A stretch of DNA of 64,000 bases. Origin: Micropterix aruncella. Taxonomy: Eukaryota; Arthropoda; Insecta; Lepidoptera; Micropterigidae. Location: positions 14,687,883 through 14,751,882 of the forward strand of contig OX155960.1 of assembly GCA_944548615.1 (NCBI GenBank). The letters are read 5' to 3'. Position numbers and translations under genes: made by a program. Positions 33,934-44,250 of the stretch are shown piece after piece; the stretch's first letter is position 1; every line of letters begins with the position of its first letter. The notes under the pieces were generated by a model, which ran no database searches, was not told the DNA's origin, and saw nothing but the letters and a program-made list of their open reading frames with translations.

Positions 33934-34163
33934 TTATCCTCGCGTGGCGGTGTATTTTACGTTGGGCGGTCTGATGATGTTCTCTATGTCTATCTTGGCC
34001 CTGTCGAGACGCTGGCGGCTCTCGCGCTCCTGTCGGAGGGCTTGGAGGCCCTGGCGAGCCGCGCAGTGAAAGCGCTGGCTCAGCGACGCGTCCGTCACTT
34101 TGACTCGAGGAATGTGACCGGTGTAGCCTGCGATGGGCGGGAATTCCGGAGAAAGGGCGTTAT
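33934..34163 (-). CDS. CIMIP2: CIMIP2/FAM166-type gene, last coding exon
   Basis: Minus-strand exon from 34163 (after acceptor tttgcag) to TAA at 33936-33934. It completes the split codon left by the exon ending at 36921. It contains 'EFPPIAGYTGHIPRVKVTDA' followed by a helical 'GLQALRQERESRQRLDRAKI' stretch and 'IIRPPNVKYTATRG'. A second GYTG(H/Y)(I/C)P repeat near the C-terminus is the hallmark of FAM166/CIMIP2 proteins, which sit inside the doublet microtubules of motile cilia and sperm flagella. The phase agreement with the upstream exon is strong evidence. Confidence 0.88.
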
Positions 34164-35080
34164 CTGCAAAAATATAAAAACGAACAAATGCAATGCATTC
34201 AATTATTTATTTAGTAAATCACACAGTATTGTAATCAATAATTACATAAAAAAATACAGATTAATAAAAAATACTACCGGTTACAGATTTCAATAAAATT
34301 ACAGAAATTACATTGATATACTTTATAAAACTAAAATACCTAAAATTTTACTAGTGCATAAGAGGCTTCTGTTTAGGGTGTTTGTGTGTGAGTGTGTTGA
34401 GTGTGTCGATGTGGAGCGTGAGCGTGAGGGTTGAGTATAATAGAATGTCCGATGAATGTTTTATATGGTAGTCCTTTAAAAACTTGTTGGACAAACAAAG
34501 CGAGGTCCTATTTTAAATTGACCGTTTGGCATTTCGTCTCTGTCTGTAAATTTGTTTGTTACAGTCACGACTAAATGCATCGTTCGATTGTCTACATATT
34601 TGGCATGAATGGTCCTTGAAGTAAGTAAAATCGACATAGGTGGAAAAAAAGTATTTTTAGATTTTATTTTAAGATGGTAACCGTTTTAATGGTTCTGTTT
34701 TAAGTTGTGAGCAGAAAAAAGTCTTTGAACTCTTCTAAATGCACATTGAATCACAATAAGCATAATGAAGCACAGCAATCACGAAGAGTTCTGGATCATA
34801 GTAGCAGAAGTCCCGCCCTCGGGGGGCTGCGCGTCAGCACTACAATGAGTATCGGGATCATGGTTTTCAAGCATTCTAATTTTGCAACATTAAATATTAC
34901 AATCTTGGAAACATTTCTAATGGCAATGACCCGAAGACAGAGTTTTTTAATCCGTATGGTGTTCTGAGAGCACAGCTGCTCGCAGACATATGACAGACTT
35001 ATGGTGATCCCGTGTTATAAAAAAACTACCCTCTTCAGGTTAAAGATGATAAAACTGGAAACGGAAATATTGGTCATTAA
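34164..35080. other. Intron of CIMIP2-type gene, no feature recognised
   Basis: AT-rich with a short GT-rich stretch around 34380-34410. No transposon end or exon identified. Confidence 0.4.
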
Positions 35081-35088
35081 TTACTACA

Positions 35089-35782
35089 ACTAGAGTTGTC
35101 AACTACAATGGGCGAGACCATCACCTCAGTAAGTTTTAACGATTAGTCGTTCTATCTCCCTGGAGTGAGCGCAGAAGACTTGGATAAAACAATCCACCGT
35201 CAAGCTCCGCCACAAAAACGTAAGAGACCAACGCCTTAACCGCGAGATAGCCAGGAGTGTTACCCAGCGGGCTTACACTCACGCCCTTACGTCCAATTGC
35301 GACCAGATTACTCCAGTCTCTCGATTGGTTACAAGTTCGAGGTCGATTGCACGGTCCTCTCCCTTACGAAGCGGTGAAACGGTGTATGCCGAATCTATCG
35401 CGGACCATGGCATCCTTTGCCCGGCTGTTCACCCAGGATCGGGTAGCCGATGGTCTTTTCAAAAGCAGTCGCCGTAAGGTCCGCAACCACCGTACTGTTT
35501 CCTATAGACCGGGGTCTATAGGAAACAGTACTGCTTCCAGACTCCCCCGACTGTTAGTCAGAGTGCGCAATCGATTGGCTTATACCGCACGGTGCGCAGA
35601 CCGTCCAGGAGCGCCAGAAGGTTGATTCCTAGGGGAAACTAACCCTAAGGCCAGAGCCCTACCCAGGCTCGCACTTCATGCGTGGAGGCCGTCGGATGGG
35701 TGTTGACCCGTGAGTGTGACCAACCCTGAACAGAATGGGTCTTTGTGGCCAACTCAGCAAGGGCCCCTTAGCTCCCAATTAC
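35089..35782 (+). repeat. SINE-like family A copy, near full length
   Basis: Runs from 'actagagttgtcaac' to 'ccttagctcccaat'. The flanks share 'ttactaca' (35081-35088 and 35783-35790), a probable 8-bp target duplication. One of the best copies for defining the family: 'gaccagattactcc', 'cctttgcccggctgttca', 'ccgactgttagtcag' and 'ggatgggtgttgacccgtga' in order. It carries a local inverted duplication around 'cctatagaccggggtctatagg' (35500-35524). It lies in an intron of the CIMIP2-type gene, antisense to it. Confidence 0.85.
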
Positions 35783-35790
35783 TTACTACA

Positions 35791-36920
35791 GTGCAATCGA
35801 ACATCCAATAATTTTTCTGACATTAAGGCAAAAGCCAAAGAGCTGAGTGTCACAAACCTAGTAAGAAATTGATAAGCCAAACCACTTTGGTAATTATTGA
35901 TATCATCCTTTTGGCACTGTGGAGACGCCAGGAAGCCCATCAAAAGGTGAATGGTATAACTATTTCGATAGCTTCGTCAATAACAGTCGCTTGCACCCGT
36001 AGAAATTACAGAGATTATAAAATCATATACGAATGACTTGCAGAGAATCTGGAGGGGGAGGGGGATACCTGAGCCGGGCAGCAATGTAAGGGGTCGCCAC
36101 ATTTGAAGAAACCGTGTTTGAAATAACCTTGTTGCACTAAAGCACCTAGCATCCAGGGTGCGTCGTACTATCGATTGTTCATTTGATTTTGGAACGCATC
36201 CTAAGTTAATTTTTGTGTGCGCGTCACACATAAAGCGCGTGCGGTATGTGTGATGTCTCTGCCAGGGGAATTCCGGTCGGGCCTAGAAAAAATTCTCCCC
36301 ACAGACAAAAGAGGCCGGGGCTACACGAGCGGAGTTGAATTAACCTAACTCCCGAATATCAAGCACAATCGGTATTTATATGGCTGATTAGGTGTGCGAG
36401 TAATCAGCGTTGGTATAATTTGTTAACAACAACTCTTTCAAACAGGTTACTTTAATTATTAGTTGATGTGGTAATATATTCGTGGAAAGAAAGATTGACG
36501 TGTAAAACTGTAGCAAGATTAGATAGAATATTTCTCCTCCTCAAAATATGTATCACCCTTTTATCGCGTGCTTGTTGAAGCAGCATCTGTACCAGGCACT
36601 AGAATAGCCAATGGTTTAATTTTGGTAAAATTTTGAAACAGAATATGTAACGAGAAATAAATCTAGTAAAACAATATAATAGACATAAACAGGTTTTTAA
36701 ATGTGGACCATTGACTGATGAAATTTCCTGTAGGTAAAAAAATACCTGAGTAATAATACAAAATATCAACCACTTTTTTCAAGGGCCCCTTTGGGGCCCA
36801 CCTTAGTTGAGGGCCCTCGGCGATTGCTGACCAGCCGACCTGGCCAGTCCGGGCCTGCTAGGATGCCATATTCCTTTTGTTCAATAATAATGTTCGGTAC
36901 TATTATATGTAGGTACCTAC
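35791..36920. other. Intron; includes old repeat family F (36240-36490)
   Basis: The reverse complement of about 36240-36490 matches the flanks of the insertion at 5832-6349 ('gcgagtaatcagc', 'ttagttgatgtgg', 'tttgaaagagt'). The rest is unassigned. The segment 36780-36865 is unusually rich in GGGCCC motifs. Confidence 0.5.
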
Positions 36921-37273
36921 CTTTATATTTGTTTATTTCCTCAAACCGCTTCAAATTCCCCCGAACCTCGTCTCTGGTGTGTATGGATTCCATTTTGGAA
37001 GCGCTCCTCGATCGGACACCTTTCCTCTCATTCTCTCTGGATCGTCTCAGTTCCCCTTGCTTCGTCTGGAAGTCGTTCATGCTGTCGTCCACGGCGCGTC
37101 CGTACGACTTTCCGTATCGGAAGTTCAATCCGGGTATGTATCCCGTATACCCCATAACGTAGTTCCTATTCCTGTATTTAATATCGTTGAATACGTCTGG
37201 AAGCGGTGTTTTCGTTTCTGGAAGAAGTTTTTGGCTCTCGACGACGTTGTGCGGTCTGTAAGCTTGCGGTTTG
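36921..37273 (-). CDS. CIMIP2: CIMIP2/FAM166-type gene, middle exon
   Basis: A 353-bp minus-strand exon with acceptor aaatttcag and donor gtaggt, phase 2 in and phase 1 out. It encodes 117 residues: 'KPQAYRPHNVVESQKLLPET', then 'NYVMGYTGYIPGLNFRYGKS' and a basic, Arg/Lys-rich linker ('RSRENERKGVRSRSASK'). The GYTGYIPGL..RYG(K/R)SYG motif is the central repeat of FAM166/CIMIP2 proteins. The last split codon (G) joins AT of the exon at 34163 to give Asp. No premature stops. Confidence 0.9.
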
Positions 37274-37740
37274 CTGAAATTTATAAGCGTTTGTTAGATT
37301 TCTCTATCTCTATTTGATAAGGAAGGCTTTCCAACATCTGTCAATAGAGGATGTTTATAAAGATCTACAAGGCATAGAACCCATTCCCAAGGTGTGGAAC
37401 CCCTACTTTTGCAGAGATGTAGATGTCCTGGAACTGACACCTTTAACACGTTGATTGCTGACGACGAACCATTTTATCCAATCTGGGAAACGAGGCACCG
37501 ACCGCAAATGAGTTCTTCCAAATTAGTACATTGTGTATGTCTATTATATAAAAGTCAACAGTGCTGGCGTCTATAGAAAGACTAGAAAATGTGGGTTGGC
37601 GTCTCAATAAACGAAGAATTAATACTTTTTTTTGAAAGAAGGTTGTCTAACACAGTTTTACTTTTAGAGTGGTATTTTTTTAGAGTGGTATTCTTGCACC
37701 TCAACTTATAATGACTTCAACTTCGAATAACAATTAGTTA
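37274..37740. other. Intron, no gene recognised
   Basis: A + strand frame around 37320-37450 reads 'HLSIEDVYKDLQGIEPIPK', which could be a decayed retroelement piece, but I do not recognise it firmly. Confidence 0.35.
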
Positions 37741-37759
37741 TGATCTCAACTGGAAAAAA

Positions 37760-38370
37760 CACATAGTTGCGATTGTTAAAAAATACCAACTCTACTCTCT
37801 ATCTGATGAAGGAAGTTTTTCCAATATCTGTCAATAAATGTGACCTATTCTTGAGTATGGCTATCAGCCCCTATTTATGCAAAGTTGTAAATATCGTGGA
37901 CAAGGTGCAGCAAAGGGCGACCAAAATGTCAGTTGGCCTGAAGAATAGAAATTAAATAAAGATCGATTAGAATTACTTGGACTGACTACTCTTAAACACA
38001 AAAGACAAAGACGGAACCTGATTGATACATATACATTTGTCTGAAAGACGGGACCTGAAAGACGGAACCTGGTTGATACATATACCTGGGCTAAAGAATA
38101 TTTACAAATTCAACGTCAACACAAATCTTCGAGGTCACAGCAAAAATCTCAACTGGGCAAAATTTAAATATAAACCTCTTAAGAACGTTCTGCAAAATAG
38201 AGTGGTCGACATGTGGAATAAACTACCATTTGAAGTAATTAGTGCAAGCTCTGCCCAATGATCATAGCTCTGTCAATCAATTTAAAAGCAGACTCCATTT
38301 GTACCTAAAAACTTGTTAATCTGATCTGGATGTATCAGCAAAGCAGCCAGAATAAATAATAATCATAATA
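37760..38370 (+). pseudogene. LINE 3' relic, sister of the 5.9-kb copy
   Basis: The + strand shows 'KVQQRATKMSVGLKNRN' and then 'NIYKFNVNTNLRGHSKNLNW' and 'NRVVDMWNKLPFEVISAS' with frame breaks between them. It includes an internal duplication: 'gaaagacgggacctg' and 'gaaagacggaacctgg' follow each other at about 38043-38072. It ends in an (ATAAT)n tail near 38355. It lies antisense in an intron of the CIMIP2-type gene. Confidence 0.8.
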
Positions 38371-38984
38371 AATTTAGAGAATGGATTCATTGTTAAAAAT
38401 ACTGTATAGTCTGTCCAGGCAGTCGTGGCACAAGGGGCATATACGTAGTAAGGTCCATATTTCCGGCCCCGCCTACTTCGGATGCTTGAAACCAGGTCTG
38501 ACTTGTGCTATCGTATGACGCAACATCTACCCTCATCGTGTACAGCGACTCACTAATTATTTTTCAGCAGCTTCGTTTTATCCTTAATTCAAAGCAGACG
38601 TGTCGACAAGTTTTTGGAAATGTTTAAAACCAAATATTGCGCCTTGGGAAAACTTTTCACTAAAGAAGGTCTTTCTTCGGCGCAAATTAAATACCGTTTG
38701 GATGGAGCCTTAAAAGAACTCTTCTCCTTCATATTCCACTGTAAAGGAATGGGCAAAGCTATTCTAACTGGGCAGAGAAACTTAAGATCGGGTCTTAAAA
38801 CAATGAAAAGTGCAGCAAGATCAACATTATCTAAAACTACCGTTATTAGAATTATTGATGACCATTTTCACATGAATAAGGCTAGTGCAAGATTGGGGCC
38901 CCGACTTTTTTCTGGTGACAAAAGACCCTAAAGACCCTATGTAGCCCTGAGGGATTACTATTACCTACCTGTTCTCCAAATTAA

Positions 38985-39195
38985 ATTCCGACTTGCGAGG
39001 GAGGAAGTTTCAGACCGATGAAGAGGTTCAAAAAGCCCTTAAGGACTATTTTGCAAGTTAAGAAGAGAAATATTTTTTTAGGTCTATAGAGATGCTTTTA
39101 ACGAGATGTAATAAATATATTGAATTTAACGGAGTTTATGTTGAAAAACAAGCAAAATTTTTTTACATTCTTTATACATCGGGCCGGAAACGTAT
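38985..39195 (+). pseudogene. Mariner-like transposase C-terminal relic
   Basis: One + frame with a single internal stop reads 'GRKFQTDEEVQKALKDYFAS', stop, then 'RSIEMLLTRCNKYIEFNGVY' and 'VEKQAKFF'. This is the usual C-terminus of mariner/SETMAR transposases (G.F.....V......F, then I..L..R...CI...G.Y.E). The frame upstream (38614-38931) has no mariner motif and could be another element. Confidence 0.65.
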
Positions 39196-39429
39196 GGAAC
39201 TTACTATGTACAACATTTTATAATCCGCTATTTGCAACCGCACAAACTTTCAAATTTTCTGTTGGATTTTCTCGATTTTTCTCATTTTTGGACCAAATGC
39301 GACCGCGTCGCATAACAAAAGTCAATACTAAATCGTAGTCAACTAGTTCCCTAATAAGTCTGTGGTCGTAGTTATGAGCGCGGTGACGCGTTTTGGATGC
39401 TCGCGTCGTGGTAGCGCGCCGTAAGAGGA

Positions 39430-39475
39430 GAAAGAGGGGGAAAGGGAAGGGGGGGGGGGGTGGGGGGGGGGGGTG
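39430..39475. repeat. Poly-G/GGGAAA low-complexity tract
   Basis: Two G runs separated by one T (near 39450-39472), preceded by an AG-rich stretch. Simple sequence just downstream (in the minus sense) of the exon at 39576-39677. Confidence 0.8.
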
Positions 39476-39575
39476 CAACGCTGGTATATAAACACCCATA
39501 AATTGTATTTCGAACTGTCAACTATATCAGAACTTATTTCACGACAATAAAGTATGTTATTATCGCGAAACTCAC

Positions 39576-39677
39576 CCCAGCTGGCCTTCCGCCGTCAGTT
39601 CTTTCATTATCTGCCTAGTGCTGGTGCCGTAGCAGCGGCCGATCGTGAATTTCAATCGCGGGCAATGGCCTGTATAT
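39576..39677 (-). CDS. CIMIP2: CIMIP2/FAM166-type gene, N-terminal repeat exon
   Basis: A 102-bp minus-strand exon with acceptor ttatttcag and donor gtgagt. One base completes a codon, then it reads 'YTGHCPRLKFTIGRCYGTST' and 'RQIMKELTAEGQL', ending in GG, which with the C of the next exon (37273) gives Gly. The (PG)YTGHCP..(K/R)F..G..YG pattern is the N-terminal motif of FAM166/CIMIP2 proteins, where PG precedes it. The missing first exon should end in two bases, probably GG. It was not found between here and the window end. Confidence 0.88.
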
Positions 39678-40065
39678 CTGAAATAATAAAAAATACGCAC
39701 CAAATTAGTTGGTGAAAATATTGATTTATGCGCGAGTTCATTTGCATAGTATCCGACATTTAGCGACCTCGTTCCGCCCCTAAATTTAGGATTATGGCTG
39801 CGAATTGCCTGCGTGCGAATGGGAAGCATTCTCAGACAGCGATGAGACATTCATTTGAATTTTGTATAGGTATAAAGTCGTGCCAAATTGACTTGCGATG
39901 CTTATCATACAAACTACAAACTGGCGTATCTTTCATTTCGGCGTATCGTATATTTCAATAAATATTCACATAGAGTTGATGGAGAATCCATTCGTATTTG
40001 AGTAAAAGACGCATGTTATGCAAGTAAGGCCAAGTTTATGATAATTTGTCGTAAAATGTATATTA

Positions 40066-41095
40066 CTAGCCGTTGCCCGCGGCTTCGCTTCGCGTAAAGC
40101 TTCAAATCGATTTGCGTTTATTTGTGGCTTTATTAGAAGCTACCTATAGATCAGGATTTCTCAACCTTTTTTGCATGGTCCCCCCCCCCGGATTATAAAA
40201 AAAATCATGCCCCCTATAGTTTTCTTCATTGCTTCAATAAAAAACACAAATTATTTTTACGATATTTATTTCTGACGATTTATTATTTATTAATGGGATG
40301 TTTGCGCCTGCATTTTTTGAACCAGTTGGTCGATATCAGGTTCTGTTTATGACAGAGCTATCATCAAATCATTATCGACTGCAAGACGATTTCGCTGCTT
40401 ACTTCATGCCCCCCCCCCCCCCTAAGATCTCTCTACGCCCTCCCGCGGGGGCACGCCCCACCGGTTGGGAAGTCCTGCTTTAGATACCCTATATATAGTG
40501 GAAGACCTCCCATATAGAGATGCACGCTATACTATCTCGTAGACGTACGAGTCTTGTTCCTCGCCACGCGTTACTAAATTCATTATATCTCTATAAATAT
40601 ATCACCTAAACTTTTACAGTAAATGGCTAATTTTATCTCTATTTAAGACCCGTGATTATTTTATTGCTAATGTACCGCCTATAACAAACGCTGCCTTCTT
40701 ATTTTTCTTACTTTTTTGAGACATAAAAGCAGCTATTCTAGCTATAACAGTTAGATATACGTTGTTGACGACTTTTTTAAAGACCTTTTTAAAGGCCGAT
40801 GTTTGTGCCATATTGTTTTCACATATATCAAACCGTTTCTTCAGCACACGCAGATAGACAACTCACCAGCTCCTTTTATTTCGACTCGATTTACAAATAT
40901 CGTGATTTCTTATTGAAAAGAAATATTTATCACAATAAAATATAAAATCGTCGATAATGGAGCTTTCTATTAGTAAAAGAATTTTTGAAATCGGATACCT
41001 AAGTAGTTTCGGAGATTACTTCCTACATACAAACTTACAAACATACAAACCGACAAACATTACTTCTTTATAATATTAGTATAGATTTACCTGCA
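40066..41095 (-). mobile_element. Non-autonomous Helitron inserted in family D, no TSD
   Basis: Read on the minus strand, the element starts TCTATACTAATATTATAAAG (from 41095) and ends ...GCGGGCAACGGCTAG (to 40066). It lies between an A and a T, exactly the Helitron rule (5' TC, 3' CTRR, A/T target). A short GCCG/CGGC hairpin is close to the 3' end. The empty site is visible in family D copies at about 31490 and 44160, where the flanking bases are continuous. These end sequences are common in Lepidoptera. No Rep/helicase is encoded. Confidence 0.85.
40144..40485. mobile_element. hAT (Charlie-like) MITE nested in the Helitron, 8-bp TSD
   Basis: The element 40152-40477 starts caggatttctcaacc and ends with the complement of caggacttcccaacc. 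The flanks are ctatagat (40144-40151) and ctttagat (40478-40485), 7 of 8 identical with the central TAGA typical of hAT targets. It contains C runs at 40182-40190 and 40410-40423. No transposase. Confidence 0.88.
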
Positions 41096-41256
41096 AATGT
41101 CATTTCAAATGTACCTACTGACTTAGCATTGCCGATGGGAGGGACCTGGGAATTACATTTGATACGCAGTTGAATTTCCGTGCCCGCATTATAAATATTT
41201 GCAATAGTGCTAGCCAAATGGTCGGTATTGTTATTCGCATATTCAAACAGTTTAAC

Positions 41257-41602
41257 AATAATTATGTTATAAAATCGAAGACTATCGCGGTTGTTAGACA
41301 TTATAAATAGGATAGAAAACGAATTTACCGCGTGAAATTTGTAGCACCCGACGTTTCGGTGATGTTGCAGCCGCCGTTGTCCAGGGTAGACTGACCAGTC
41401 TACCCTGGACAACGGCGGCTGCAACGTCACCGAAACGTCGGGTGCTACAAATTTCACGCGGTAAATTCGTTTTCTATTCTCCACGTTTTCTAGACTCCAC
41501 AATCTACCCTGGACAGCGGCGGCTGCAACGTCACCGAAACGTCGGGTGCTACAAATTTCACGCGGTAAATTCGTTTTTTATCCTATTTATAATAATTATG
41601 TT
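41257..41602. mobile_element. Palindromic Penelope terminal-repeat insertion, 12-bp TSD
   Basis: Direct repeats aataattatgtt at 41257-41268 and 41591-41602 bound a 322-bp insertion made only of Penelope-type terminal sequence. 41312-41477 is a near-perfect palindrome (83-bp arms, about two mismatches, centre between 41394 and 41395). A third copy of the arm follows in direct orientation (about 41500-41580). Each arm contains 'ccgaaacgtcgggtgctac'. The same sequence lies next to Penelope 3' ends at 22900 and 50200. No ORF. Confidence 0.85.
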
Positions 41603-42669
41603 TCTACTATATAATTGTTTAGTGTTCTGGTGTACAAAAAAAAACAAATACAGTCAGACAGTCAACCAGCGTATTCAATTTAAAAAAAAATAAGATATGC
41701 TCGGTCACCATTTTCTGTTAGGATAAAATTATTTATTACAGAAAATACAGTATTTATCCATATTTTTTTCCGTCCGCTCTTGTTCTAGCAACGGTAGGAT
41801 ACAACCTTACATAGCTTGCTTATGTATACTCTAAGGATACGACACTCTTGAAGCGCATCGACAAATTTCCCTAATTATATTTGCATATAAATTAATTCGA
41901 GGAACTATTTATTTATCAGAGATGTAAGTTTGAATTGTACGTACCGGTAAATTACATAGCGAGGAGATCGCATCTATTTTTTAATGTGCCGTACCATCGA
42001 CAAATATTTTTATAGACAGGCCCAGTGGGCAAGGTTATAACTATTTTTAAGTTATCCACTAAGATAGACATCTTTTGTATATCCTTTTGGCAGCTAAAGA
42101 AATATACAAAAGTACAAATACCCTGCAATCTCATGTTTATCATAATATTTGTTTCACTTAATTTTATTTTTAAAATGTTTTTTTCAATTTCAGCATTAAT
42201 TGACTTATGTAAGTCAGTTATTGTGGACTTGTACACTCTAGATTTAATATTAAAGAGCATATTGGATTGGTCTGTAATTCTCCTGAATAATATTTAAATA
42301 AATAAATAACCTAGTGAATTAAATTTCTCAATATTTATTTATTTATTTCAAATAGTATTCAGGAGCCTTACAGACGAATAAATTTGGCCCCTTATACTTA
42401 CTCTGGAGTATACAAGTCCATAATAATAACTGACACATAGGTACGTAAGCTGATACTGATATTAATAATAATAAATAAAAAAAGTAAGTTAAACAAAGTT
42501 TACTTAGCGGGAAGTTGCTAAAAAGGCAACTTAGCGGGAAGTTGCCTTTTTAGCTGCCAATGGGTATACAGAAGATGTCTATCCCAGTGGGTTAGGAATG
42601 AAGGAGGGCTACAACCCTCCCCTCTGGCATATCTGTAAAAGTATTTGGACGATGGTTTGGCACATTTTA
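41603..42669. other. Intergenic; small repeats only
   Basis: Contains a short duplication/hairpin (acttagcgggaagttgc twice, 42503-42546, with aaaaaggcaactt paired to aagttgccttttt). The stretch 42300-42470 resembles the 3' end of a minus-strand LINE ('atttatttatttcaaatag', 'caggagcctta'), without coding sequence. Confidence 0.45.
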
Positions 42670-44250
42670 CATAAAATACATACTCGTATTTTAGAAACAT
42701 AGTGTAGATAGCACTGAAAGTTACAAAAATTGATTAATTATGCTCTAATTATGTTCATTATGGTGGCTTTCGTGGTAAAACAGCATGGCGGCGCATTGTA
42801 GATAGCGCTCTAAACACGCCTATATGGTATAAAATAATAATATAATACCAAACAAATTATTTAATCATAGCTTTTATTATTTTCATAGATATGTCAATTT
42901 TAATTTGGCACCACATTAAAGATCAATACTTGATAATAATCCACTTTATTTTCAGATAGACTAATCAGATGACATTCTACCTCTCCGTATTATTTCTATG
43001 ATCCAGCCTATATAAAATGCGATATATAGCGCTAATAATTGAATTGATATTATAGTCTAAATTATTGTTTTTTTTTTTGTAATCAATCAGTACCTATATA
43101 AAAAATATTAATTATCAATGTTATTATAGATGACCAAATAAATTGCCATTAGTCTGGACTTCAATGCTATCAGCGCCACCTGCATTTCGCCGGCACATAA
43201 TGGCTGCCAGAATGTACTATGAAGTTGAGCAATCTAATACTATACGCAATTTTATTTATTTATTTATTTATTTATTTATTTGCAGCTGTTATAAAAAACA
43301 TATACAAAAAAAAACAAGAACACACAGATTAAAAATTAAAACTATAAATAGACAAAGACTATGAAATAAAGCTACAAACGCTGCAAATTAGGGGTATCCT
43401 CAGGATATCTCTTATCCTGGTTTTCAGGACACACCTATTAATTATTGATACATAGGTATATGATTTTTAAAATAAAATAACCTAATCAAATAAATCTTAA
43501 AACAAAAAATCCAAATAATCATAATCAAATAAATACACAAATTGAAATAATTAAAATCAAGATATTTAACATCAAATGATATTAAAAGAAAATAACGTAA
43601 TTACATAAATTTAATAATCTACATATAATAAATCAAAAATAATCAAAATCAAAATATTTAACATTAAATAATCAGGTTACAAATTAATAAATAAACGAAG
43701 ACAATAGTAATAATCCAATTAGCAATAGTTATTTTAAAATAAAATCAAATTATGACATCTAAATATCTTCCTTTAATAATAAACTTTTAAAGTGGTCCTT
43801 AAATACTGCAATTGATTTCGATCGCAAAGCCATTCCCAACCGATTCCATACAACCGCAGAATAATACGAAAAGCTGCACTGGAAATGTGTAGTTTTGTGC
43901 TTGGGTATTATAGCAAGTTGTTCACGTGCCCGTGTTGAATGGACATGCCGGTTACGGGACCACGTCATAATCAATGAATGGTGTATGGTTGTGTTAAATT
44001 GACTTGCGATGGCGTAGATACTTTCAAACATTGGTACTTACGTAGGTACTTTACAAACATTGATATAGACTTGATAGAAAATCCATTCGTATTTTGCGTA
44101 AAACACGTCATGTCATCCAGCAAGGCCAAGCTTATGATAATTTGCTGTAAAATATGTATTATTACTTGGAAATGTCATTTACAATATACCGGGCTATTAG
44201 GTAGGTACTACTAGGTACCTACGTAGAGCGAGTTGATGAATATACTCGTA
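42670..44250 (+). repeat. Repeat family D, copy 3, split by a LINE
   Basis: 42670-43250 matches 30680-31270 and 43970-44250 matches 31300-31560, in the same order and orientation. The gap between the halves (43250-43968) is a LINE insertion. Confidence 0.8.
43250..43968 (-). pseudogene. 5'-truncated LINE with (TAAA)n tail inserted in family D
   Basis: Minus strand: from about 43960 a frame reads 'RAREQLAIIPKHKTTHFQCS' and 'YYSAVVWNRLGMAL' to a stop at 43759, the C-terminal 'R.Y..WN.L' block of a LINE RT protein. A long 3' UTR is followed by a (TTTA)n run at 43252-43282, which is the poly-TAAA tail on the minus strand. The 5' end is truncated just inside the ORF. Confidence 0.75.

Larger units (their letters stand above)
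39860..41256 (+). repeat. Repeat family D, copy 2, split by a Helitron
   Basis: 39870-40065 and 41096-41140 are the two halves of a family D segment ('gacttgcgatgcttatcat', 'agtaaggccaagttt', then 'ctgcaaatgtcattt'). In copies 1 and 3 these halves are contiguous. The right flank continues to the Penelope-type insertion at 41269. Confidence 0.75.

Noticed and set aside
35257..35625. 122-residue ORF, with similar ORFs at 3415, 52136 and 61902
   Set aside because: They recur because the DNA is repetitive (family A), but frames are not kept between copies and start or stop at different points. No protein family is evident, so I treat it as non-coding.
38614..38931. 105-residue + ORF before the mariner relic
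   Set aside because: Position suggests a transposon, but its sequence does not match the mariner N-terminal or catalytic regions, so I could not assign it.
41341..41460. Active hammerhead ribozyme
   Set aside because: Only GAAACGTC is present; a CTGATGA core and a stem II between the two core parts are not visible, so I do not annotate a ribozyme.
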